Source: Niallia circulans
GTDB lineage: Bacteria > Bacillota > Bacilli > Bacillales > Cytobacillaceae
Direction of reading: 5' to 3'
NCBI RefSeq assembly: GCF_007273535.1
Contig: NZ_RIBP01000004.1
Coordinates: 3,448,001 to 3,512,000, forward strand
DNA length: 64,000 nucleotides
Part shown: positions 49,047 through 58,848 of the stretch, piece after piece
Layout of the letters: every line of letters begins with the position of its first letter
How positions within the stretch are numbered: the stretch's first letter is position 1
Notes under the pieces: generated by a model
Seen by the model: only the letters and a program-made list of their open reading frames with translations
Told to the model about the DNA's origin: nothing
Databases searched by the model: none
Translations under genes and position numbers: made by a program

Positions 49047-51079
49047 TCTATTGTCACCACCCCAACACTTTGAACTTCCACATTAGATTCTAACTCGTTA
49101 TAAGACAGTATCGGTACCTGTGGGAAGTATCTCTCTGTCAACTGACGGACATACATGCGGACAGCTGGAGAACAAAGAATAATTGGCATTTGTTCCATTA
49201 TGGATTGCTGTTCAACTTGCCCAGCAACAGCCTCAAGAATTGATTGGGACACACTTGGATCTAATGCTAAATAATTGCCGTGCTCTGTCTGCTGAATATT
49301 ATCTGCAATTAACTTTTCAACTTTTCCTGATAATGTGATTACTTTCAATATATCTGTCGTACTTGTATATTGGTTTGTAATTTGACGAGCTAACGCTTGT
49401 CTTACATATTCAGCCAGCAAATCTGTATCACTAGACATTTTTCCGTAATCTGCCAATGTCTCAAAGATAACAGGTAGGTTACGAACAGATACATTCTCTT
49501 TTAATAGTTTAGCCAAAACCTTCTGAATATCTCCAATGGATAATGGATTTGGTGTAACTTCCTCAACAAGAATTGGATAGGTTTCCTTCACATGGTCAAC
49601 AAGCTGTTTTGTTTCTTGACGTCCTAAAAGCTCATGAGCATTCAATTTTATTACCTCTGTAATATGTGTGGAAACAACAGACGGAGGATCGACTACAGTG
49701 TAACCAAACATTTCTGCCTGTTCCTTAACCGATTCTGTTATCCATTTCGCTGGAAGACCAAAGGATGGTTCAACAGTATCGATACCTTTAATAGAATCAT
49801 CATCAATTCCTGGGCTCATTGCTAAATAATGATCCAGTAAAAGTTCGCCTCTTGCCATTTCATTTCCCTTTATTTTCAAACGGTATTCATTTGGCTGCAG
49901 CTGAATATTATCCCTGATACGGACTACTGGAATGACAAGACCAAGTTCAATAGCCAACTGTCTTCTAATCATGACTACCCTGTCAAGAAGGTCTCCGCCT
50001 TGGTTAGCATCTGCTAACGGAATTAGGCCATAACCGAATTCGAATTCTATCGGGTCAACATTCAGTAAGCTGACAACACTTTCTGGACTTTTGAGCTCGT
50101 TTGTTTGGATATCTTCTTCGATTTCCAGCATTTCTTCCAAATCTTGTTTTGGCGCTTTTGAAAGAGCATAGCCTCCAAATGCAAGCAAGCCCGCAATCGG
50201 AATTGTCAATATGTCATTTATTGGTGTAATTAAGCCAAGTACGAAAATCGTTCCCCCTGCTACATAAAGCATTTTCGGGTAAGACAGTAGCTGCTTCGTT
50301 AAATCAGACCCAAGGTTGCCGTCTGAAGCTGCTCTTGTTACAACAATCCCTGTAGCAGTCGATATTAATAAAGCAGGTATTTGACTGACGATTCCATCCC
50401 CAATAGACATAAGAGAAAAGTTCTGAGCTGCATCTGCTATCGGCATGCCAAGCTGTGTCATCCCGATAACAATACCAAATATCAAGTTAATAAATACGAT
50501 TATAATTCCGGCAATGGCATCCCCTTTAACAAATTTACTGGCACCATCCATCGAGCCATAAAAATCTGCTTCTCTGCTGACTTTTTCCCTGCGGATTTTC
50601 GCATCTGCTTCTGAGATGAGTCCAGCGTTCAAGTCTGCATCAATGGCCATTTGTTTCCCTGGCATCGCATCAAGCGTAAAACGGGCCGCTACTTCTGATA
50701 CACGCTCAGACCCTTTTGTAATAACAATAAACTGGATAATTACCAAAATGGCAAATACAACTAATCCAACAACTAAATTTCCGCCAACCACAAAGGTTCC
50801 AAATGTATGAACTACCCCGCCAGCTTCACCGGTAGACAGGATCGATCTTGTTGTGGAAACGTTCAGACCGAGACGGAACAATGTCATTAAAAGCAGCAAG
50901 GATGGAAAGATGGAAAACTCCAGCGCTTCGCTCATGTTCATTGTCAATAATAATATTAATAGTGCTAAAGAAATATTCAGCAGGATCAAGATACTTAGCA
51001 TCCATGTAGGGAATGGAATAATGAGCATCGCTATGATTAGTATTACGCTGAATACGACTGTTAAATCTCTACCAGACAT
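49043..51079 (-). CDS. flhA: Flagellar export gate protein FlhA
   Basis: Large component of the flagellar type III export gate. 678 residues: about eight membrane segments in the first 310 residues, the FHIPEP family region with SEVAARFTLDAMPGKQMAIDADL and the cytoplasmic domain (from about 330) ending with EVQSVGVVTIE. Length is typical. It follows flhB by 50 bases. Confidence 0.96.
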   Translation of the reverse strand: MSGRDLTVVFSVILIIAMLIIPFPTWMLSILILLNISLALLILLLTMNMSEALEFSIFPSLLLLMTLFRLGLNVSTTRSILSTGEAGGVVHTFGTFVVGGNLVVGLVVFAILVIIQFIVITKGSERVSEVAARFTLDAMPGKQMAIDADLNAGLISEADAKIRREKVSREADFYGSMDGASKFVKGDAIAGIIIVFINLIFGIVIGMTQLGMPIADAAQNFSLMSIGDGIVSQIPALLISTATGIVVTRAASDGNLGSDLTKQLLSYPKMLYVAGGTIFVLGLITPINDILTIPIAGLLAFGGYALSKAPKQDLEEMLEIEEDIQTNELKSPESVVSLLNVDPIEFEFGYGLIPLADANQGGDLLDRVVMIRRQLAIELGLVIPVVRIRDNIQLQPNEYRLKIKGNEMARGELLLDHYLAMSPGIDDDSIKGIDTVEPSFGLPAKWITESVKEQAEMFGYTVVDPPSVVSTHITEVIKLNAHELLGRQETKQLVDHVKETYPILVEEVTPNPLSIGDIQKVLAKLLKENVSVRNLPVIFETLADYGKMSSDTDLLAEYVRQALARQITNQYTSTTDILKVITLSGKVEKLIADNIQQTEHGNYLALDPSVSQSILEAVAGQVEQQSIMEQMPIILCSPAVRMYVRQLTERYFPQVPILSYNELESNVEVQSVGVVTIE

Positions 51080-51129
51080 ATTTTTCGCTCCTAACTAACA
51101 ACCAAACATCTATTTTAAACAGGTGAATC

Positions 51130-52212
51130 TTATGAATGCTGTTTTTTTGTACGGTATACATAGGCAAGTATTTCTGCAACTGTTTTAAAAAACTCCTCGG
51201 GAACTATGTCCCCAACATCCACCTGACTATATAGCGCACGTGCAAGGGGTCTATTTTCCACTGTTATCACTTCATGCTCTTTAGCAATCAGCTTGATTTT
51301 CTGTGCCAAAAAATCAACGCCTTTTGCGACAACATATGGAGCATCATACTTATCCTCATCATATTTTAGGCAAATAGCATAGTGGGTCGGGTTCGTGATG
51401 ACTACATCTGCGGTCGGCACATCCTGCATCATCCGGCGCATCGCCATTTCCCTCTGTCTTTGCTTAATCTTTGATTTAATTAATGGATCTCCTTCAACAT
51501 TCTTATATTCATCCTTTATATCCTGTTTTGACATACGAATGTTTTTTTCATAATCATATTTCTGATATAAATAATCAAATAGTGCTAAAAATAACAAGGC
51601 TCCTGAGCCAACAAGGCCCATTTGAACGGTTAATTTCGCTAATGTAATTAAGGTAGCTCCAATTGACTTCTGAGACAGAAGTAAGATTTGCTCGAGCTTG
51701 TTCCAAAGAATGGCAAATGTAATTATTCCAATAACCGTTATCTTTAAAATGGATTTAAGAAGCTCCACAATTGATCTTATAGAGAACATCCTTTTCAATC
51801 CAGATAATGGGTTTATTTTTTCCAATTTAAATTTTATTGGTTCTGTCGTAAAAAGCACTCCGACCTGCATATAGTTGGCAATAACACCTGCAATCATCGC
51901 GGCTGCCAATATAGGGCTTAAAATGATTGCCGTCTGTTTCAGTATCTCAATGAAGATACTCTTAATATTATGTTCTGTCAGCTCCATTAGCATGAGATCA
52001 TTTAAGGAAAAATTCATAAGGGAAACAATCCCTTTTAATATGGAACCACCTGCAAAGTTAAGAACCGCAAAAACTGCAATCAACACCAAAGCCGTATTGA
52101 TATCCTGACTTTTGGCCACTTGCCCCTTTTTCCGGGTATCTTGTCTCTTTTTTGGTGTTGCCTTTTCTGTTTTTTCCCCTGAAAAAAACTGTAAATCCAG
52201 TCTTAACAGCAT
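51130..52212 (-). CDS. flhB: Flagellar export switch protein FlhB
   Basis: Switches export substrate from hook to filament. 360 residues: basic start (LDLQFFSGEKTEKATPKKRQDTRKKGQVAKS), four membrane segments (about 35-215), and the autocleavage motif NPTH in VVITNPTHYAICLKY near residue 272. It starts two bases after the fliR stop. Confidence 0.96.
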   Translation of the reverse strand: MLLRLDLQFFSGEKTEKATPKKRQDTRKKGQVAKSQDINTALVLIAVFAVLNFAGGSILKGIVSLMNFSLNDLMLMELTEHNIKSIFIEILKQTAIILSPILAAAMIAGVIANYMQVGVLFTTEPIKFKLEKINPLSGLKRMFSIRSIVELLKSILKITVIGIITFAILWNKLEQILLLSQKSIGATLITLAKLTVQMGLVGSGALLFLALFDYLYQKYDYEKNIRMSKQDIKDEYKNVEGDPLIKSKIKQRQREMAMRRMMQDVPTADVVITNPTHYAICLKYDEDKYDAPYVVAKGVDFLAQKIKLIAKEHEVITVENRPLARALYSQVDVGDIVPEEFFKTVAEILAYVYRTKKQHS

Positions 52213-52214
52213 GC

Positions 52215-52988
52215 TTAACCTCCCATCAATTTCATCATATCTCTCATTGTCGCAAGTATTGTTGAAAACAGATTGGAAACAGATCCCATTAAAGTACCCA
52301 TAACAACAACGAGCATAACAAGGCCGACTATTAACTTTACAGGCATACCTACAACGAAAATATTTAATTGCGGTACAGTCCTAGCTACAATCCCTAAAGC
52401 AACATCTACTAAAAAGATGCAGCCAACGACAGGTATGGACATCTGGAAGGCAATAGCAAACATCAACGCAAGCGTTTTTGCTGCATATTTCATAATGTTT
52501 ACGTCTCCAAAATTAACCCATGACTGTTCAAGCGGAATGAATTGATAGCTGTAAAAAACTCCATCCAACAGCAAGTGATGCCCATTTACTGTCAATAAAA
52601 AAAAGAGAGCAATAATGTTTAAATACTGCCCTGTCAGCGGACTTTGAGCACCAGTTTGCGGGTCGATGACATTGGCGATGGCAAATCCCATCTGAAAGTC
52701 AATAAAGCCCCCGGCAATCTGTACGGCGGAAAATAGCATATATGCTAAAAAACCGATAAATAGCCCGACCATTGCTTCTTTTATAATTAATAGATAATAT
52801 GCCCCGTCCACCTCTAATACAGGGGGTTCCATCCCAAAATACATCATTAATGAAAGAAAAAATGCAAAACCTACTTTATGACTTGTCGGTATCGTCCGAT
52901 AAGAAAAGAGAGGCAGCATTAGAAAAAAGGATGTAACCCTGACAAAAATCAGCAAAAAGGCCGGAAACTTTGGTAAAAAATCCTCCAT
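52215..52988 (-). CDS. fliR: Flagellar export protein FliR
   Basis: Membrane component of the export gate. 257 residues from ATG MEDFLPKFPAFLLIF with a GGTGAGG site; a TTG four codons earlier would overlap fliQ. About six hydrophobic segments, with the family stretch GGFIDFQMGFAIANVIDPQTGAQ at about 90-112 of the reading frame. Confidence 0.93.
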   Translation of the reverse strand: MEDFLPKFPAFLLIFVRVTSFFLMLPLFSYRTIPTSHKVGFAFFLSLMMYFGMEPPVLEVDGAYYLLIIKEAMVGLFIGFLAYMLFSAVQIAGGFIDFQMGFAIANVIDPQTGAQSPLTGQYLNIIALFFLLTVNGHHLLLDGVFYSYQFIPLEQSWVNFGDVNIMKYAAKTLALMFAIAFQMSIPVVGCIFLVDVALGIVARTVPQLNIFVVGMPVKLIVGLVMLVVVMGTLMGSVSNLFSTILATMRDMMKLMGG

Positions 52989-52992
52989 AGCC

Positions 52993-53262
52993 TCACCCAA
53001 TAAACCTTGTCAGGTTAGAGAAGATATCACTTGTGTAGGATAAAACATGGCTTAGCATCCAAGCTCCAAAAAAAATAATGCCTAAGAGGACTGCAACAAT
53101 TTTCGGCACGAATGCTAGCGTCTGCTCCTGGATTTGGGTTGTAGCTTGAAAGATACTAATTAACAGCCCCACAACAAGGGCAATAATAAGCAATGGGCCA
53201 CTAACAACTAATACGGTAAGTACCCCTTTTTCCGCAACTGAAATAACCATTTCTTGTGACAT
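52993..53262 (-). CDS. fliQ: Flagellar export protein FliQ
   Basis: An 89-residue protein with two membrane helices, part of the FliPQR gate. It begins MSQEMVISVAEKGV and has the family stretch ALVVGLLISIFQATTQIQEQTL. It lies 22 bases after fliP and just before fliR. Confidence 0.95.
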   Translation of the reverse strand: MSQEMVISVAEKGVLTVLVVSGPLLIIALVVGLLISIFQATTQIQEQTLAFVPKIVAVLLGIIFFGAWMLSHVLSYTSDIFSNLTRFIG

Positions 53263-53284
53263 GAAACATCACCCTTCTTAAAAG

Positions 53285-53950
53285 CTAAAAGCTTTCTAAT
53301 AAAGATTTAACCACCAAATACCAACCATCAACCATTACAAACAACAATATTTTAAATGGCAATGAGATCATAACAGGCGGTAGCATCATCATCCCCATGG
53401 ACATCAGAATACTTGCTACGACCATATCGATGACCAAAAATGGGATAAATATCATAAAGCCGATTTGGAAGGCTGTTTTCAGTTCACTGATTGCATAGGC
53501 CGGAACCAATGTTGTTAATGGGATGTCTTGGATAGACTTGGGAGTTTCCGCTCCTGAATAATTCAAAAACAAAGCCAAATCCTTTTGCCTTGTATGTTTA
53601 CTCATATATTCCTTAAAGGGGACTGCTGCATTTTCATATGCTTGGTCCAGACTTATTTCCTCATTAAATAATGGGGTCAATGCTGTTTTATTTACCTCTT
53701 GAAATGTAGGTGCCATAATAAAAAATGTCATAAATAAGGACAGTCCGATAATAACTTGGTTTGGCGGCATTTGTTGTGTCGCAAGCGCCGTTCTGACAAA
53801 GGAAAGAACAATGACGATTCTCGTAAAGCTTGTCATCAATATCAGGATGCTTGGAGCTAAAGAAAGGACAGTCAATAGCAATAACAACTGCACAGAAGTA
53901 GAAACATTTTCTGGTGCACTGTCATTAAAAAGCTGCATAAACTCATTCAT
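53285..53950 (-). CDS. fliP: Flagellar export protein FliP
   Basis: Core of the export gate. 221 residues with four membrane segments and the FliP signatures FVRTALATQQMPPNQVIIGL and ELKTAFQIGFMIFIPFLVIDMVVAS-type stretch (seen about 155-180). It overlaps the fliO stop by eight bases; a second ATG five codons in is also possible. No clear cleaved signal peptide. Confidence 0.96.
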   Translation of the reverse strand: MNEFMQLFNDSAPENVSTSVQLLLLLTVLSLAPSILILMTSFTRIVIVLSFVRTALATQQMPPNQVIIGLSLFMTFFIMAPTFQEVNKTALTPLFNEEISLDQAYENAAVPFKEYMSKHTRQKDLALFLNYSGAETPKSIQDIPLTTLVPAYAISELKTAFQIGFMIFIPFLVIDMVVASILMSMGMMMLPPVMISLPFKILLFVMVDGWYLVVKSLLESF

Positions 53951-54656
53951 CTTTTTCTGAACCTCTCTTTTTTAATTCTTTCATGATTTCTTTTCGGCCG
54001 TTCGATACTTCTTGCAATTGTTTCTTTAAATGAATGGCGAAGTCTTCCTTTTTGTGTTTCTGATTAGGATAATTTTTTACGCCATTCATAACCTTTGTCA
54101 CAATATCGCTTGGCTGTATTAGCTGCTCCATCTTTTCGTTGTAGTCCTTAATGATGCTTGTATATTCCTCTTCTTCTTCGATCTCTTTAATAAGCTGAAT
54201 ATTTTCGCCAACCCCAACCACGAGCAAGCGCTTGCCGACTTTCACAAGTTGAATCGATCGATTTGCACCTAATGCAGTTCCGCCTAAATTTTCAATTATT
54301 TGCGAGCTTTTATACACATGGTTACGTTTATTAATAAAACGAAGTACAACATAAAGCAGTGCAATAACAAAAAGGGTAGCAAAAATCATTTTGAGAAAAT
54401 CCCAAAATGTAAGTCCTACGTCTCCAGTTACAGTCTGCGATGTTGAATCATTCGTTTCTGTGTTTGTATCATTCTGATTTGTTGTCTGCTCATCAGCAGT
54501 ATTGCTTTTATCATCTGTTTGATTTTGATTTTTTTCAATTGCATCAAAGACACTATTATCAAGTTGTTCTGCATAGGCTTCATGATGAAAGCCTAGCAGA
54601 ACAATTAAGAGTAGTGTGCATTTAATAAATAACTGTTTTGTATTCAATGATGACAC
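53943..54656 (-). CDS. fliO: Flagellar assembly protein FliO (FliZ)
   Basis: Assembly factor for FliP (called fliZ in B. subtilis). 237 residues: a signal peptide (KCTLLLIVLLGFHHEAYA, about 12-29), a Gln/Asn/Thr/Asp-rich low-complexity extracytoplasmic stretch (35-78), one membrane segment (about 85-107) and a cytoplasmic FliO domain with GGTALGANRSIQLVKVGKRLLVVGV. The C-terminus is Lys/Glu-rich. Confidence 0.92.
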   Translation of the reverse strand: MSSLNTKQLFIKCTLLLIVLLGFHHEAYAEQLDNSVFDAIEKNQNQTDDKSNTADEQTTNQNDTNTETNDSTSQTVTGDVGLTFWDFLKMIFATLFVIALLYVVLRFINKRNHVYKSSQIIENLGGTALGANRSIQLVKVGKRLLVVGVGENIQLIKEIEEEEEYTSIIKDYNEKMEQLIQPSDIVTKVMNGVKNYPNQKHKKEDFAIHLKKQLQEVSNGRKEIMKELKKRGSEKDE

Positions 54657-54673
54657 CCTCTAATGTTTGTTTC

Positions 54674-55036
54674 TTATCCTAATGTTTTGCTGATTGCTTC
54701 AAGTACTCGATCAGCTTGGAATGGTTTGACGATGAAGTCTTTTGCACCTGCTTGAATTGCATCAATAACCATTGCTTGCTGACCCATTGCAGAACACATA
54801 ATGATCTTTGCATTTGGATTGATTTTTTTGATTTCTTTTAATGCAGTAATACCATCCATTTCAGGCATTGTAATGTCCATTGTAACAAGGTCTGGCTGTG
54901 TTTCTTTATATTTCTCAACAGCCTGTGCGCCGTCAGCAGCCTCTCCAACTACATCATATCCATTTTTAGATAAGATATCTTTAATCATCATTCTCATAAA
55001 TGCTGCGTCGTCTACAATTAGTATTTTCTGTGCCAT
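54674..55036 (-). CDS. cheY: Chemotaxis response regulator CheY
   Basis: Single-domain receiver that binds FliM and FliY when phosphorylated. 120 residues with the acidic pocket Asp9/Asp10, phosphorylation site Asp54 in VTMDITMPEM and the Lys in FIVKPF. Located between fliY and fliO as in B. subtilis. Confidence 0.96.
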   Translation of the reverse strand: MAQKILIVDDAAFMRMMIKDILSKNGYDVVGEAADGAQAVEKYKETQPDLVTMDITMPEMDGITALKEIKKINPNAKIIMCSAMGQQAMVIDAIQAGAKDFIVKPFQADRVLEAISKTLG

Positions 55037-55067
55037 AAATCTCTACCCCCATAAAATATAAATAAGT

Positions 55068-56249
55068 TTATTTTAAATTGTTCAAGCGATCTGACTTGCT
55101 AACAATATCCGTAACACGGACTCCAAAGTTTTCGTCGATAACAACTACCTCACCCTGGGCAATAAGCCTGTTGTTAACAAGTATATCAACTGGTTCCCCT
55201 GCAAGCTTATCCAGCTCAATAATGGAACCTGAGCTCAGCTCAAGGATTTCCTTCACAGAACGCTTAGTTCTGCCGAGCTCCACAGTAACTTTTAAAGGAA
55301 TATCCAACAGCATGTTCAAATTTCTTGATTCATTTTCTGTTGGTGTAAAAGTTTCGAAATTAGAGAAAACAGCTGGCTGTACATTTGGCTGTCCTACACT
55401 GTAGCTTGCCCCAAAGTGCTGTGGCTGGCTTGGTGCTCTTTGCTGTTGCTGCTGTTCAACATATACAGGCTCTGGTACCGGCGCTGCGTATGTTTGTTGC
55501 TCGCGTGCAGGTTGTTGTTGTGGTTCTGGACGCTGCATTTGCTGTGTTGGAGCAGGTGGTTCAACAGAATCGGCAGTTGGATTCAACAAACTATCCACAA
55601 GTCTTTTTGCAAAATCAAGCTGTAAAAGCTGCATAATATTCGAATCAATCAAGTTCCCAATTTTCAATCGGAAGGAAATCTTGACAAAAATATCATGATC
55701 AGGGATTGAGTCTGCTCCTTCTCCATCTGATAAGTTTAAAATGTCTATAGCAGGCGGGGAAATATCCACCTTTTTGCTAAAGATAGTCGACATGGATGTT
55801 GCAGCAGAGCCCATCATTTGATTCATTGCTTCTTGTACTGCACTTAACTGAATTTCATTAAGCATTTCTGGGGGACTAATACCGTCTCCACCAAGCATTA
55901 AATCAGCAATAACAGCGGCATCTGATTGTTTTATAACTAAAAGATTCATGCCAGAGAAGCCTTCTGTATAATTTACACTGATTGCCACATATGGATGTGG
56001 GAACTCTTCTGCTAAGTCTTTTTTCAGGACAATCGTTACATTTGGTGTCGTAATATCCACCTTTTGATTTAAAAGGGTAGATAATGCTGTCGCGGAACTC
56101 CCAAACGAAATATTTCCTATTTCACCTAATGCGTCTTCTTCTATTGAGGTTAAATAATCCTCTACAGCCAGCTCTTCTTGCGGTTCTGGACTATCTCCTT
56201 TTAATAGAGCATCAATTTCATCTTGTGAAAGCATATCGTTACTCACCAT
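55068..56249 (-). CDS. fliY: Flagellar motor switch phosphatase FliY
   Basis: C-ring protein combining CheY-P phosphatase and FliN functions. 393 residues: N-terminal DMLSQDEIDALLKG CheY-binding-like peptide; CheC-type domain with two active-site helices GEIGNISFGSSATAL (about 41) and VQEAMNQMMGSAATS (about 138); a Gln/Pro-rich linker (about 225-280); and a C-terminal SpoA/FliN domain (LLDIPLKVTVELGRTKRSVKEIL). It overlaps fliM by 11 bases. Confidence 0.96.
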   Translation of the reverse strand: MVSNDMLSQDEIDALLKGDSPEPQEELAVEDYLTSIEEDALGEIGNISFGSSATALSTLLNQKVDITTPNVTIVLKKDLAEEFPHPYVAISVNYTEGFSGMNLLVIKQSDAAVIADLMLGGDGISPPEMLNEIQLSAVQEAMNQMMGSAATSMSTIFSKKVDISPPAIDILNLSDGEGADSIPDHDIFVKISFRLKIGNLIDSNIMQLLQLDFAKRLVDSLLNPTADSVEPPAPTQQMQRPEPQQQPAREQQTYAAPVPEPVYVEQQQQQRAPSQPQHFGASYSVGQPNVQPAVFSNFETFTPTENESRNLNMLLDIPLKVTVELGRTKRSVKEILELSSGSIIELDKLAGEPVDILVNNRLIAQGEVVVIDENFGVRVTDIVSKSDRLNNLK

Positions 56250-57237
56250 CTTCTTTCCCCCTATCTAAAGTCCCTAATACTTGAACGGCTACCTTCTTAT
56301 TTACTTTACCCGGCTGTCCAATAAATTTAGGTATATCTCCAACTTTAATAGTCAAGGGTTGATCTATCGTTTGATTCATTTCAATAACATCCCCTATATC
56401 AAGCATCAAAAAATCTTGTATAGAAATATCGGATGTTCCTAATTCTGCAACAACAGAAACAATTGATTTTTGTATGTTATTTTGCAAAGCTTCGGCCACT
56501 TCAGGCACTGGTGCTTTCTTTTCTGTTTGCATCCAATAATGTCCAGAAAGCTTTGGAATAATTGGCTCTAATACAACATGGGGAATACAGATGTTAATCA
56601 TTCCACTTGTATCACCAATCGTTGTATTTAAGGATATAACCACTACTGTCTCGTTCGGTGACACCATTTGTAAAAATTGCGGGTTCACTTCAAACTCTGA
56701 CAGTGTCGGTTCAATTTCAACAATATCCTCAAGCGCTTCTCTTAAGTAATCAAAGGCCTGTTCAAACGTATTGGACATGATCTTTGATTCAATCTCCGTC
56801 AAGTTTTCCACTTTATTGACGCTAGTCCCTTTTCCGCCCATCATGCGATCCATCATAGCATAGGCGATATTCGGGTTTACTTCCATTAATATTCTTCCAT
56901 CTAAGGGTGTGACTTCAAACACATTCAAAATCGTCATCTTTGGAATGGATCGGATAAATTCTTCATAAGGTATCTGGTCAGCGGATGTGACCGATATTTG
57001 CACTAATGTTCTCAGCTGTGCTGAGAAATATGTTGTCAAAAGCCTTGCGAAGTTTTCATGAATACGCGTTAAGCTTCTGATTTGATCTTTAGAAAAGCGC
57101 AAGGCTCTTCTAAAGTCATAGGATTTTACCTTTTTCTCTTGCTGTTCTTTTTTTAGTTCATCTGCATCCATTTCACCTGATGATAAAGCGGATAATAATG
57201 CATCAATTTCATTTTGGGATAATATATCTCCTGACAA
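56239..57237 (-). CDS. fliM: Flagellar motor switch protein FliM
   Basis: Switch component that binds CheY-P. 332 residues with the N-terminal CheY-P-binding peptide ILSQNEIDALLSAL, a middle CheC-like domain with MMDRMMGGKG and FEQAFDYL, and a C-terminal SpoA domain (PLTIKVGDIPKFIGQPG). It lies between fliL and fliY. Confidence 0.96.
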   Translation of the reverse strand: MSGDILSQNEIDALLSALSSGEMDADELKKEQQEKKVKSYDFRRALRFSKDQIRSLTRIHENFARLLTTYFSAQLRTLVQISVTSADQIPYEEFIRSIPKMTILNVFEVTPLDGRILMEVNPNIAYAMMDRMMGGKGTSVNKVENLTEIESKIMSNTFEQAFDYLREALEDIVEIEPTLSEFEVNPQFLQMVSPNETVVVISLNTTIGDTSGMINICIPHVVLEPIIPKLSGHYWMQTEKKAPVPEVAEALQNNIQKSIVSVVAELGTSDISIQDFLMLDIGDVIEMNQTIDQPLTIKVGDIPKFIGQPGKVNKKVAVQVLGTLDRGKEDGE

Positions 57238-57275
57238 AAACTCTCACCTCAAATCTCTTTCATTCATCCAGTTGT

Positions 57276-57704
57276 TTATTGGAGAAGAGAATTGGTTATA
57301 TATACTTGAACTACCTTTCCCTCTTGCATCAATTCATTAATCTTATCTTTCAAATCATTTTCTAGCTTAACCTGACCTTCTTTACCTTGCATATCTTTTG
57401 GTGTTTTTTCAGATAGCTCTTGAATGATAATATTTTGAACTTGGAAAATACGTTTTTCTAGTTCTTCAGCGGCTTTTTTACTATCTGTTTGCACTTTAAA
57501 GGATATGCGCATGAAGTTATCAGTCGCTAAATTGGTTGTTATTTCAGGGATATCAATAGAAGCCTCCACTACTTCATCAATAGTAGGTTCCTTCTCTTCT
57601 TTATCACCTGAAAATTTCCAGATATAAATGAATGCTCCTGCTCCAACAAGAGCAATTGTTAGTATTAAAACTAACATAATAACAAGGACTTTATTGTTCT
57701 TCAT
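57276..57704 (-). CDS. fliL: Flagellar basal body-associated protein FliL
   Basis: A 142-residue single-pass membrane protein linked to stator function. [18 protein letters not shown] is chosen, with GGGAGAG upstream; the frame is open ten codons earlier. One N-terminal membrane segment (about 6-28) and an extracytoplasmic FliL domain ([17 protein letters not shown]). It overlaps swrD by 14 bases. Confidence 0.94.
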   Translation of the reverse strand: MKNNKVLVIMLVLILTIALVGAGAFIYIWKFSGDKEEKEPTIDEVVEASIDIPEITTNLATDNFMRISFKVQTDSKKAAEELEKRIFQVQNIIIQELSEKTPKDMQGKEGQVKLENDLKDKINELMQEGKVVQVYITNSLLQ

Positions 57705-57915
57705 CTTCTCTCTCTCCCAAGTTCGGTAATCCAAAAAGGTTAACAGATTGATAAAAAGCTTTCATTGACTCCACTACTTCATCTTCTTTTTCTTTTACAA
57801 CATATTTCCTTCCGTTCGCCAACGTGATTGTTGTATCAGGGAAGGATTCAATTGTCTCAATAAACAATGCATTAAGCCTGAAAGTCTTTCCATTTAATCG
57901 AGTAACATTTATCAC
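57691..57915 (-). CDS. swrD: FlbD-family motility protein SwrD
   Basis: A 74-residue protein of the FlbD family, reported in B. subtilis (ylzI) to raise motor power. It starts [32 protein letters not shown], with GTG start; there is no clear ribosome site next to the GTG. A perfect hairpin (57925-57957) whose upstream arm contains AGGAGAGG lies just before. It overlaps fliL. Confidence 0.9.
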   Translation of the reverse strand: MINVTRLNGKTFRLNALFIETIESFPDTTITLANGRKYVVKEKEDEVVESMKAFYQSVNLFGLPNLGEREDEEQ

Positions 57916-57924
57916 TGTTATTCT

Positions 57925-57957
57925 CAGGAGAGGTCTGCCTAGTTTATGCCTCTCCTG
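57925..57957 (-). promoter_or_regulatory. Hairpin immediately upstream of swrD
   Basis: CAGGAGAGG (57957-57949 on the minus strand) pairs perfectly with CCTCTCCTG (57933-57925) around a 15-nt loop, between the flgE stop and the swrD GTG. Nine bp of GC-rich stem with no T-run points to control of translation or mRNA stability rather than termination. Confidence 0.75.
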
Positions 57958-57969
57958 ATCCTCCTTTTA

Positions 57970-58752
57970 TTATCGTTTTAAGTTAACTAATTCTTGCAGA
58001 ATTTCATCAGATGTAGTGATGATTTTTGTGTTAGATTGGAACCCTCTTTGCGCAACAATCATATCTGTAAATTCTTCTGATAAATCAACATTGGACATTT
58101 CCAAGTAACCACTGTTAATGCTTCCTGCTCCACCTTCATTTGCATTAGATAAAGTAGCAGGACCAGAGTTCCCAGATACTTGGAACGTATTTGAGCCAGA
58201 TTTTTGCAGGCCTTCTGGGTTAGAAAACTTAGCAAGCTGAATTTGGCCAGCATCTTGTGTTTCTCCGTTTTCATCCACATAAGAAATGCTTCCATCTGCA
58301 CCAATACTGAACGATTGTGCTGTTTCAGGAATTGTGCCTGCTCCAGCTAGCTTCATCCCACTCGATGTTACGATGTTTCTGTTTGCATCAAAGTAGAAGT
58401 TTCCTGATCTAGTGTAGAAGTTAGAGCCAGCAGCATCTTGGACAACAAAATAGCCGTCTCCTGAAATTGCTAAGTCAAGCGTTCTTCCAGTTGTTTGCAT
58501 GCTTCCTTGTGTATGAATAGTATCAACAGAAGCAACCTGAGATCCAAGACCAACTTGCTTTGCGTTAATTCCTCCTGCAGTTGCTGTTGGAGCTGTAGCA
58601 CCAGCAGATGTCTGGCTTATAAGATCACTGAAAGTTGTTCTTCCTTTTTTAAAGCCATAAGTGTTAACGTTGGAAATATTGTTTCCGATAACATCAAGCT
58701 TAGTCTGGAAGTTTTTCATACCGCTGATTCCTGAATATAGTGAACGTAACAT
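57970..58752 (-). CDS. flgE: Flagellar hook protein FlgE
   Basis: Hook subunit exported by the flagellar secretion system (older name flgG in B. subtilis). 260 residues: N-terminal rod/hook motif MLRSLYSGISGMKNFQTKLDVIGNNISNVNT, a central D1 domain, and the C-terminal NVDLSEEFTDMIVAQRGFQSN with ILQELVNLKR. Short for hook proteins, as in Bacillus. It follows the TIGR02530-type gene by 96 bases. Confidence 0.94.
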   Translation of the reverse strand: MLRSLYSGISGMKNFQTKLDVIGNNISNVNTYGFKKGRTTFSDLISQTSAGATAPTATAGGINAKQVGLGSQVASVDTIHTQGSMQTTGRTLDLAISGDGYFVVQDAAGSNFYTRSGNFYFDANRNIVTSSGMKLAGAGTIPETAQSFSIGADGSISYVDENGETQDAGQIQLAKFSNPEGLQKSGSNTFQVSGNSGPATLSNANEGGAGSINSGYLEMSNVDLSEEFTDMIVAQRGFQSNTKIITTSDEILQELVNLKR

Positions 58753-58848
58753 TTATAATTTTCCCCTTTCGTATTGAGCTGCTTCTATCTATCCACAGCT
58801 AGGCTTCCTTTACGGTCCAGCCTTTTCTCCCTAGTAATTGTATTTTTT

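Noticed and set aside
58059..58304. Minus-strand 81-residue frame within flgE
   Set aside because: It is an alternate frame of the hook gene with no ribosome site.
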